Virus record (IMG/VR): IMGVR_UViG_3300031576_000145 | Span: 1-40,459 of that record | Origin: a virus | Strand: one strand, 5' to 3' | Length of the DNA stretch: 40,459 nt | In this document: in pieces, positions 8,098 through 13,376 of the stretch | How positions within the stretch are numbered: position 1 is the first letter of the stretch | Layout: every line of letters starts with the position of its first letter | Made by a program: the position numbers and the translations under genes | Notes under the pieces: generated by a model | The model's database searches: none | What the model was told of the DNA's origin: nothing | Seen by the model: the letters and a program-made list of their open reading frames with translations, nothing else

Positions 8098-8864
8098 GGG
8101 AACTCCTCCCACGTTCGGCCGTCCAGGATGCGTCCACCCGCCTTCGGGCTCCTGCCGCCCCACTGCTTGAAGAAGAACGGCACGCCCGCTGCCTGACACT
8201 GATCCCGGATCGACCGTACCCAGTCGGGGTGCATCGGCCTCGCGCCGGGGCCGGACTCCCCTCCGACGATCACCCAGTCAATCTTATCCATCAGGTCTCG
8301 GAGGGCGACGGGTCCGAGTAGCGGTTCCACGCTCAGGAATCGGACCGCAGCCGGGGTCGCCAGGAGATCCGGGATGCGCTCCTCAGCACGTTGCTGGTCC
8401 TCGACTGAGACGCCCAGCCACACGTTCCGCGCCGGCGCGTCATCGAACCACAGGGTTTGCAGAGCCAGGACGTACGCTTCGTCTCCTTCGGAATACCGCT
8501 CAAGCCAGGAAAAGAACTGTCGCATCCTCACGGCCCGTTTTGTCAGGATCTGGTAGGTGTGGGCTGGCGGTGGCTTGTAATCGCATTCCCCAGTCATCGT
8601 GTGGAACACGGAGGCGATGAACTCAAAACTCACCTGCTCATGGAACAGGTCCGCCATCGAGCAGGTGAAAACTCGGCGTGGATTCTTCCAGCGCAGAGGT
8701 TGCATGAGACGTTCCGGCCGCTCACGAACCTCCGTGAACTCCTGGCCCCATCGCTCCGTGATCCTCTCCGCGTAGCAGTTCTTGCACCCCGGCGAGACCT
8801 TCGTACAGCCGGAGACCGGGTTCCACGTCGCGTCCGTCCATTCGATCTTCGAGATCGCCCCCAT
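8094..8864 (-). CDS. Phage Gp37/Gp68 family protein (DUF5131), 256 aa
   Basis: Begins GAISKIEWTDATWNP and carries Cys20-X6-Cys27-X2-Cys30 in GCTKVSPGCKNCYA, the hallmark of the Gp37/Gp68 (PF07505) family. The three-Cys motif and downstream WLGVS, FLSVEPLLG and VGGESGPGARP blocks are typical. The cysteines suggest an Fe-S, radical-SAM-like protein; the substrate is unknown. It is common in phages of high-GC bacteria. The start is ATG 8864, directly after the previous stop (TGAGATG), rather than the longer frame from 8921. It is coupled to the 128-aa gene downstream by an ATGA overlap. Confidence 0.88.
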   Translation of the reverse strand: MGAISKIEWTDATWNPVSGCTKVSPGCKNCYAERITERWGQEFTEVRERPERLMQPLRWKNPRRVFTCSMADLFHEQVSFEFIASVFHTMTGECDYKPPPAHTYQILTKRAVRMRQFFSWLERYSEGDEAYVLALQTLWFDDAPARNVWLGVSVEDQQRAEERIPDLLATPAAVRFLSVEPLLGPVALRDLMDKIDWVIVGGESGPGARPMHPDWVRSIRDQCQAAGVPFFFKQWGGRSPKAGGRILDGRTWEEFP

Positions 8865-8865
8865 C

Positions 8866-9117
8866 TCACTCGTCCAGTTTCCGCAGGGCGGCGGCGCGTT
8901 CCTCACAATAAGCCCGCACATCCTCGACCGTCCAGAGCGGACGAACCCTGTTCACACCTGCCGCAGCCAATATGTCACGAGCACTTTCCCACGCCTTCGC
9001 CTCCTCGTCGGCGCGGATGAGGGCCTTGCTATCCTTGCTTCGTGGTGCCCAAGGGAGCGAGACCCATTCAAAGTCGTCCACGAATGAGAGGTACGCTACT
9101 GATTTCGGTTCACTCAC
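8866..9117 (-). CDS. Hypothetical protein (83 aa)
   Basis: A small acidic/aromatic N-terminal half (VAYLSFVDDFEWVSLPW) is followed by a predicted helical half ending in basic residues. The start is GTG 9117, because AAGGAGG lies 6 nt upstream and the gene then overlaps the MazG-like stop by 8 nt, the same overlap seen at two neighbouring gene joints. No family was recognised. It belongs to a tight string of small leftward genes between the tRNAs and the methyltransferase. Confidence 0.7.
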   Translation of the reverse strand: MSEPKSVAYLSFVDDFEWVSLPWAPRSKDSKALIRADEEAKAWESARDILAAAGVNRVRPLWTVEDVRAYCEERAAALRKLDE

Positions 9118-9376
9118 GGTCGGCCTCCTTCCGCCTGCGGATGCACTCGATCCACGCGATAGCGACCGCAGCGACTTGAACGAGTTCTCGTTCGAGGTTC
9201 GGGCTTGGCCTTGCATCGGGAGGGACTGAAGATTCGACTACGACTTGGGCCGCCTCCCCGAACTCCTCGGCCAGGACCGCCAGCCAGGCTAGGTCGGAAT
9301 GGTTCTGGACGCCCCACTTCTCGTCCTGCTGTAGACGCTCATGCATCACCGATGCCAAGACCGGCCGTTGGGACAC
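9110..9376 (-). CDS. MazG-like nucleotide pyrophosphohydrolase (88 aa)
   Basis: Short all-alpha protein with HERLQQDEKWG, then LAEEFGEAAQ carrying the EExxE metal motif, then LERELVQVAAVAIAWIE as the second acidic helix. This is the layout of the small MazG-like family that hydrolyses NTPs or dNTPs; in phages it may change nucleotide pools or alarmone levels. The start chosen is GTG 9376, with AAGGAG 7 nt upstream; ATG 9346 is an alternative. It begins one base after the stop of the gene before it and overlaps the next gene by 8 nt. Confidence 0.8.
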   Translation of the reverse strand: MSQRPVLASVMHERLQQDEKWGVQNHSDLAWLAVLAEEFGEAAQVVVESSVPPDARPSPNLERELVQVAAVAIAWIECIRRRKEADRE

Positions 9377-9377
9377 T

Positions 9378-9536
9378 CTACTTCTCCTTCCTCCGCATCT
9401 CCCGTACCGCCTCCTCCACGCGGCTGGCGAGATGCGCTCCGCCTGGAGCATCGCACGTCTGGTCTGGGTACTTCTGATCGTGCAGCGGACACGCCCCATG
9501 CAGCGCCGCGATCAGGTCAGCCACGGTTTCAGCCAC
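9378..9536 (-). CDS. Small hypothetical protein with two cysteines (52 aa)
   Basis: A short helical protein with a Cys-Pro-Leu-His...Cys-Asp pattern in its middle (possible metal site) and a charged C-terminal helix ending EMRRKEK. The start is GTG 9536, preceded by AAGGAG at 7 nt. It overlaps the upstream gene by 8 nt and its stop TAG is one base before the next GTG start, so it is embedded in a coupled gene string. Function unknown. Confidence 0.65.
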   Translation of the reverse strand: MAETVADLIAALHGACPLHDQKYPDQTCDAPGGAHLASRVEEAVREMRRKEK

Positions 9537-9855
9537 GGCGCTTCTCCTTGCCCCAAATCCTGTCCATCGCGGCGGGGGCGTGCTCGATACGGAGGGAGTC
9601 CCACCAACGACCCGCAGGTTTGACACTTGGACGTAGCCTCAAAGGAAGCCCTGGAATTTGCTGGTAACAGAATGGCCCTGCATGTGCGCCAGGCAAAAGG
9701 CCCATAGGGCATCTGCCATAAGGCCTAAAGCGTAAACAATGCCGATAAATAGATATAGCCTCTAATGGCAACTCCTTCGGCCTCGGCACCCGCTCACGGA
9801 TGTACCTCAGCATCGGCAGCGCGGCTCTAGGCACCGGAGGCAGCCGTTTATTCAT
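9529..9855 (-). CDS. Hypothetical basic protein (108 aa)
   Basis: Basic, proline- and arginine-rich protein with no recognised domain. Its first residues (LPPVPRAALP) repeat a motif found at the start of the next gene upstream (PPPVPRAALP). Start ATG 9855, weak ribosome site AAGGA at some distance, 8-nt overlap with both neighbours. The regular overlaps argue that it is a real gene despite unusual composition. Confidence 0.55.
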   Translation of the reverse strand: MNKRLPPVPRAALPMLRYIRERVPRPKELPLEAISIYRHCLRFRPYGRCPMGLLPGAHAGPFCYQQIPGLPLRLRPSVKPAGRWWDSLRIEHAPAAMDRIWGKEKRRG

Positions 9856-10081
9856 AGCCGCCCCATCCTTTCTCGCGGCCATCATGCTCCCACTCACGAA
9901 GCCAGACCTCATAAACTCCAGGGCCGATGTGCTTCGAGACGATTCGATAGCCCTTTCCGTTGTAGAAAGTTGGCTGCGCGGTTTCAAGAAGCAGAACACG
10001 AAGATCCGCTGTCGTCATCGTACTCACCTGGCCTGGTATGGGCAGCGCGGCGCGGGGGACGGGGGGGGGCTTGCTAGGCAC
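9848..10081 (-). CDS. Small hypothetical protein (77 aa)
   Basis: The C-terminal 56 residues look like a compact alpha/beta domain (ADLRVLLLETA, then YRIVSKHIGPGVYEVWLREWEHD). GTG 10081 has AAGGA 6 nt upstream and shares a base with the previous stop (TAGTG). ATG 10018 with AGGTGAG upstream would give a 56-aa product and is a fair alternative. The N-terminal PPPVPRAALP motif is shared with the next gene. Function unknown. Confidence 0.6.
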   Translation of the reverse strand: MPSKPPPVPRAALPIPGQVSTMTTADLRVLLLETAQPTFYNGKGYRIVSKHIGPGVYEVWLREWEHDGREKGWGGYE

Positions 10082-10272
10082 TACCAGTCCTTCCCTTGTC
10101 TCGTTTCCGACCGCAAATCACTAGGGGCAAGCGCTACAATTCGGAGCATCCAGGATAGGCCAGCCAGTAGACCGCGCTCCCAGACAGAAAGCGGCCGATG
10201 GATGGCCTCGTCAACGAGTACAGCAAACTGCTCACGGATTTCCTTTACGGAGCGAAGAGTAGAGTCTGCCAT
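10081..10272 (-). CDS. Small hypothetical protein (63 aa)
   Basis: Predicted mostly helical: an N-terminal charged helix (LRSVKEIREQFAVLVDEA) and a hydrophobic C-terminal helix (LLAGLSWMLRIVALAP). Start ATG 10272 with AAGAGGT about 9 nt upstream. It is the first protein gene after the tRNA cluster, about 20 nt from the 3' end of tRNA-Pro. Function unknown. Confidence 0.6.
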   Translation of the reverse strand: MADSTLRSVKEIREQFAVLVDEAIHRPLSVWERGLLAGLSWMLRIVALAPSDLRSETRQGKDW

Positions 10273-10293
10273 TCTCTGTTTACCTCTTGATCA

Positions 10294-10368
10294 TGGTCGC
10301 GGGAACAGGATTTGAACCTACGTCGTCTCGCCCCCAAAGCGAGTGCCTCGCCTCTCGGCCATCCTGCG
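10294..10368 (-). tRNA. tRNA-Pro(TGG), with encoded CCA
   Basis: Cloverleaf on the minus strand: acceptor CGCAGGA with TCCCGCG (one A-C mismatch), D-arm GCC/GGC, anticodon stem CTCGC/GCGAG around the loop TTTGGGG (anticodon TGG, U33 present), a 5-nt variable loop, T-arm GTAGG-TTCAAAT-CCTGT, discriminator A and encoded CCA. Only 4 nt (CTTT) separate it from the next tRNA upstream. Confidence 0.85.
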
Positions 10369-10372
10369 AAAG

Positions 10373-10446
10373 TGGTAGCGGGGGCAGGAATCGAACCTGC
10401 GTCTCTCGGTGATCTGCCGAGCGCCGTTCCATTGGGCTACCCCGCG
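10373..10446 (-). tRNA. tRNA with encoded CCA; anticodon by position GAT, atypical loop
   Basis: Acceptor CGCGGGG with CCCCGCT (first pair C-T mismatched), D-arm GCC/GGC, anticodon stem CTCGG/CCGAG around the loop CAGATCA, T-arm GCAGG-TTCGATT-CCTGC, A plus CCA. Position gives anticodon GAT (Ile), but residue 33 is A instead of the near-universal U, so the identity or function is doubtful. The remaining features are canonical. Confidence 0.75.
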
Positions 10447-10450
10447 AAAC

Positions 10451-10573
10451 TGGAGCCGGGGAGGGCCGTCGAACATCACCTGGAAATCGACGGCTGGAAC
10501 GGATGCTCTCGTCGAGGACTTGGACAATCCGCGTGGCCTTAGTCCTACGCCAGGTTTCCATCTCCTCCCCGGC
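10451..10573 (-). ncRNA. 123-nt tRNA-like element ending in CCA
   Basis: On the minus strand a perfect 10-bp closing helix, GCCGGGGAGG (10573-10564) with CCTCCCCGGC (10464-10455), is followed by TCCA (10454-10451). GTTT then leads into the next tRNA, the same 4-nt spacing as between the two tRNAs. Inside are possible helices AGGACT/AGTCCT and a 7-bp hairpin CCGTCGA/TCGACGG. The loop of that hairpin (TTTCCAGGT) can pair with GGAAA or ACCTGG upstream, giving a possible pseudoknot. A normal T-arm was not found. It may be a tRNA-like RNA, an intron-bearing tRNA or a decayed tRNA. Confidence 0.45.
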
Positions 10574-10587
10574 AAATTGGATTCCTT

Positions 10588-10746
10588 TCAATAGCACTCG
10601 GCCTCATGAGGAGATCCAGGATGTTCGCCAGCGCCATCACAGCAAGGACAGCAACCTTCGCATGTCGTTTCTGCAAGTGGCGGCTCTGGACCCATGCAGC
10701 GATTGTCCGGATTGTGGCCGCTCCCTTGACACACAGAACAAGTCAT
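10588..10746 (-). CDS. Small Cys-rich zinc-binding protein, DnaJ-like (52 aa)
   Basis: Two CxxCxGxG-like units (CSVCQGSGH near the start and CPCCDGAGEH near the end) resemble the zinc centre of DnaJ. Other cysteines are in NRC, TTCEGC and the C-terminal AECY. It probably folds around one or two zinc ions and may bind protein or nucleic acid. Start ATG 10746, with GGGAG about 9 nt upstream; the frame is open further upstream but that part looks non-coding. It is transcribed with the tRNAs just downstream. Confidence 0.7.
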   Translation of the reverse strand: MTCSVCQGSGHNPDNRCMGPEPPLAETTCEGCCPCCDGAGEHPGSPHEAECY

Positions 10747-11140
10747 ATCTGTTGCTCCCTGGCAGAATGTGCCAGCGGGCCGGATTCCCCACCCGGCTCC
10801 TCGGCAGTACGATAGGCAGATCCTGCTCCCGTACCTCTGACGGAGTGGCTGTCTATGCAGTCCCCGCGTGTACGACCCAACCCAGCGCTGCCGCGCCGCC
10901 GCTGGCAAAAAGAGCCCCCTGACCGAGTTCGACATCGGCTCCCGTCAATATATCGGCTCTCGCCGCATCAGGTTCCGATTGCACGGGCTCCTCGGTTTCC
11001 GTAGGGCGCGTCCTTCCGCGCCGCAGGGGGCATAAACCTATGATTCCGCCCCGGGCCTGTATGAGCCGACAATCCCAAAGGCCGGCCCGGGGCTCCGCAT
11101 AGGTTCCGGGACTCTCTCACCCCCTTCCTTCCCATTCCGA
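10747..11140. other. 394-bp intergenic region with composite stem-loops
   Basis: No convincing gene. The main feature is a two-tier inverted repeat. The outer arms AACCTATG/CATAGGTT are at 11035-11042 and 11098-11105. The inner arms GCCCCGGGCC/GGCCCGGGGC are at 11048-11057 and 11084-11093, and they enclose a 26-nt loop. A smaller hairpin GGCGCG/CGCGCC lies at 11005-11022. No T-tract follows, so a plain terminator is unlikely. An untranslated RNA, an mRNA processing site or a replication element is possible. Confidence 0.5.
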
Positions 11141-11875
11141 TCAGCGAGTCCGCCCGGAAATTCCCGACTCCTCGAAGATGCGCACGCCGGGAACCTCGCG
11201 GATCCCCTGATCGATGTCCTTCTGCAGAGACCTGCCGTCGAGCGCAAGGTACTTCCTCGGGATCTCGTCCAGGTTCTCGACCGCGTAGGTCCACCGTTTC
11301 CTGACGGACACAGTTCCAGACCCGGTATAGATCGTCTTCTGAGGTTCCTCCGGGATCGGGGCGCGAGCCTCGATGCGCGACGCCGCAGCCTCACCGGCGA
11401 GTTCGATCTGTTCGGCGCTCCTGCCCGAGGCGGAGGCCTTCTCTTCCGCCCGTGCGCGCGCGGCCTGAGCTTTCGCCGCCACCTCCGCCTCGTCCTTTTT
11501 CCGCTTCGCCTCCTTCCCATCGAACCACCGAGTCATCCGTTCCTCCAGCCTCCCGGATGAGGCTTCGACCTGCGTCCGGATCGGACGGAAGCACCCGTCG
11601 ACCATCCTGGACGCCGTCTCGAACGGCCCCTTGATCTCCTTCCGATCGGCCTCGATCCCAGCGTGTGCCCGCCTGAGCTCGAGCGTGAGGGATCCGGCGA
11701 GCTCGAAATCTTCCTGGGTGAGTACGCGGATCGCATCCGAGCGTCGGCAGACGTCGGCGACGAGCTGGGCCCACTTTAGAACCCGAGCATCCTCAGCGGT
11801 GATTGGCTGGAGCCTTTGGAGCTCCCCCTCCCCCGTCTCTTCGGACAGTATCCTCGGTCGCTGAATCGGTTGCAT
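11141..11875 (-). CDS. Coiled-coil phage protein of the recombination/replication cassette (244 aa)
   Basis: The long central helix is rich in Lys, Glu and Ala (about residues 90-165) and is a clear coiled coil. The C-terminal 60 residues, with RKRWTYAVENLDEIPRKYL and GIREVPGVRIFEES, match a domain often seen in phage proteins encoded near single-strand annealing proteins. Start ATG 11875 has AAGGAGG 6 nt upstream. The first 83 nt overlap the end of the replication gene in a different frame. A role in genome replication or recombination is inferred from this context. Confidence 0.72.
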   Translation of the reverse strand: MQPIQRPRILSEETGEGELQRLQPITAEDARVLKWAQLVADVCRRSDAIRVLTQEDFELAGSLTLELRRAHAGIEADRKEIKGPFETASRMVDGCFRPIRTQVEASSGRLEERMTRWFDGKEAKRKKDEAEVAAKAQAARARAEEKASASGRSAEQIELAGEAAASRIEARAPIPEEPQKTIYTGSGTVSVRKRWTYAVENLDEIPRKYLALDGRSLQKDIDQGIREVPGVRIFEESGISGRTR

Positions 11876-13016
11876 GCGTTCCTCCTTCTCCTCCCCTCAG
11901 GGGAGGAAGAACCTTGTCCAGGTGGGCTTCGACTTCCGAAAGAGTTCTTCTGGTGTAGGTCGGATCCTCCGAAGTGTGTCTGGTCTCCTCCTCGAGGAGC
12001 ATCCTGCGAACCGAGACCCGTCGTTTCTCCCGGTACTCTGGAGTCTCCGGGGCTGCACGGCTCGTGGCAGCCGCGATCCGACCTATCTCTGCTCCCAGAA
12101 GGATCAGTCGCGGCCGGAGCACGTTTCCGGTGTGCTTCCAGAGATTGAGGATTGCCCGGCCTTCCTCCAGGCGGGCGTAACTCCGGAACCTCTCCAGATC
12201 GGCCCCGGTTCGAAGGATCAGATCGAGGTGGTCGAACCTGGTTGACCGATCATTCGCTCCCATGTGGTGGGGCGAGGAAGCACACCCGATGATCGCCATC
12301 AGCATATCCTCGTCCGTGTAGCCCTCCCTGCGACGAGCGTGGTACTTCGAGAGCCGCTTGGACTCCATCTGGAGAGCGCGTGGATAGCCCATCATGTCGC
12401 GCCAGAAACGGAAGACCAGCGGATACCCACCGGCGGGGGGGAGGGGGGGGTTAACTCCTGATCCAGGATCCTGATCCGGATCCGGATCCGGATCTGAACC
12501 ATCCTTAATGCCATGCGCCGCGATGCGCGGCGCTGCGCCGCCCTGCGCCGCGGTGCGCGGCGCTGCGCCGCCCTGCGCCGCGGTGCGCGGCGCTGCGCCG
12601 CGGTGCGCGGCGCTGCCCATATCTGAATCTTCAATAATGCCAATGTCCGGCGCGGCGGTGCGCGGCGCTGATCCGCCCTGTTCTCCTGCTGGCGCGGGGA
12701 ATTGCCCGACGCGCCCTCGGGTCCTCTGATATTTCCCCCAGGTCGGGAATGCACCGAACCTCTCCCCCGAGACCGTGTAGAGCTGGATGATCCCCTCGCG
12801 CTCGAGCTCGGCGAGGAGCGACACCATCTGCTCCTGGGGAAACTTCCCCTGGCGGCGCGGGTAACACGCGGCGATCGCGAGTTCGGGGTCGGCCTCGAAT
12901 CTCCCGTTGCAGTCGGCGGCACTCACGAGCCTCCAAAAGAGCCGCTCGCCGGCATCCGAGAGGGCATCGAGAGACCTGGACCGCCGAGCCTTCTCGTGGA
13001 TCAGACGCTTCGCCAT
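11793..13016 (-). CDS. Replication initiator-like protein with winged-helix N-terminus (407 aa)
   Basis: The N-terminal 115 residues form a winged-helix domain like that of phage replication initiation/replisome organiser proteins (LIHEKARRSRSLDAL, then LLAELEREGIIQLY and FPTWGKYQRTRG). The middle is a low-complexity linker of Ala/Pro/Arg/Gly repeats and alternating Asp-Pro, encoded by a 10-bp repeat array and a GATC cluster that resemble an origin. The C-terminal half is helical and carries YHARRREGYTDEDMLMAI, similar to the DnaD/phage O C-terminal helicase-loader region. Start ATG 13016 has AAAGGAGA upstream. The layout recalls lambda O, whose gene contains the origin. Confidence 0.75.
   Translation of the reverse strand: MAKRLIHEKARRSRSLDALSDAGERLFWRLVSAADCNGRFEADPELAIAACYPRRQGKFPQEQMVSLLAELEREGIIQLYTVSGERFGAFPTWGKYQRTRGRVGQFPAPAGEQGGSAPRTAAPDIGIIEDSDMGSAAHRGAAPRTAAQGGAAPRTAAQGGAAPRIAAHGIKDGSDPDPDPDQDPGSGVNPPLPPAGGYPLVFRFWRDMMGYPRALQMESKRLSKYHARRREGYTDEDMLMAIIGCASSPHHMGANDRSTRFDHLDLILRTGADLERFRSYARLEEGRAILNLWKHTGNVLRPRLILLGAEIGRIAAATSRAAPETPEYREKRRVSVRRMLLEEETRHTSEDPTYTRRTLSEVEAHLDKVLPPLRGGEGGTHATDSATEDTVRRDGGGGAPKAPANHR
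12460..12494. repeat. Cluster of six GATC sites (GGATCC-type short repeat)
   Basis: GATC at 12460, 12467, 12473, 12479, 12485 and 12491; the last four have an exact 6-bp period. It encodes the Asp-Pro run of the initiator linker. It adjoins a long G-run (12435-12450) on one side and the iteron array on the other. Confidence 0.85.
12514..12613. repeat. Ten tandem 10-bp iterons inside the initiator gene (putative origin)
   Basis: Units TGCGCCGCGA, TGCGCGGCGC, TGCGCCGCCC and TGCGCCGCGG repeat head to tail ten times, with an eleventh copy apart at 12659-12668. Ten bases equal one DNA turn and are not a codon multiple, so the repeat is kept at DNA level. Two similar AT-richer segments (12490-12513 and 12619-12645) flank the array and share ATCTGAA and TAATGCCA. 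This is a good origin-of-replication candidate. Confidence 0.7.
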
Positions 13017-13072
13017 TCCCTCTCCTTTGGGTTCGGTGAATGTCGGCGTGCCGACAGCGTTCATGGATCAGA

Positions 13073-13267
13073 TCATTTCTGAGGAGAACGATTTCTCTTT
13101 CGGCCCGGCCGTTTCGCCTTTCGGAACCAGCGGGTCGAGTGACACCGCGGACAGCTTTTCGGAGCCTCCGGGAATACCGGAGTCCATCGGTGTTCGCAGG
13201 CGAGGCAGGTGAGAATTGGGAGTTCAATCCGGTCGCCCGGGGATGGAGCGGCAATAGCCCTCGGCAT
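13073..13267 (-). CDS. Zinc-ribbon protein, first gene of the leftward unit (64 aa)
   Basis: Contains CLACEHRW and CPRCHSTRW, a four-Cys zinc ribbon, then a strongly basic C-terminus (FRKAKRPGRKRNRSPQK). This suggests a nucleic-acid-binding protein; being first behind the divergent promoter, it could be a regulator. Start ATG 13267 with CAGGAGG 6 nt upstream. Its message starts about 15 nt upstream if the predicted promoter is right. Confidence 0.8.
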   Translation of the reverse strand: MPRAIAAPSPGDRIELPILTCLACEHRWTPVFPEAPKSCPRCHSTRWFRKAKRPGRKRNRSPQK

Positions 13268-13289
13268 CGCTGGCCTCCTGTAAGGCGAA

Positions 13290-13326
13290 AATATATCTTG
13301 ACACGCGCCGGGTGTCAAGGTATTTG
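13290..13326. promoter_or_regulatory. Divergent overlapping promoters in a palindromic operator
   Basis: CTTGACAC (13297-13304) and GTGTCAAG (13312-13319) form a perfect 8-bp inverted repeat around 7 bp. Each arm supplies a TTGACA -35. Rightward: TTGACA 13298-13303, a 17-bp spacer, TATTTG 13321-13326. Leftward: TTGACA 13318-13313, a 17-bp spacer, TATATT 13295-13290. One dimeric regulator bound here would block both promoters, which drive the only two gene units of the genome. Confidence 0.8.
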
Positions 13327-13340
13327 TTTAGAGAAAAACA

Positions 13341-13362
13341 AGGGCCCCCGAGGGGGGGCCCT
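13341..13362. promoter_or_regulatory. Hairpin in the leader of the rightward unit
   Basis: AGGGCCCCC (13341-13349) pairs with GGGGGCCCT (13354-13362) around the loop GAGG. It ends 2 nt before the AAGGAGG ribosome site of the first rightward gene. On the minus strand it is followed by TTGTTTTTCTC and could stop leftward transcription. Confidence 0.65.
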
Positions 13363-13376
13363 GAAGGAGGAACGTC

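Noticed and set aside
10280-10597. Minus-strand proteins across the tRNA cluster
   Set aside because: They overlap two cloverleaf tRNAs and the tRNA-like unit; no domain and no ribosome site in the right place.
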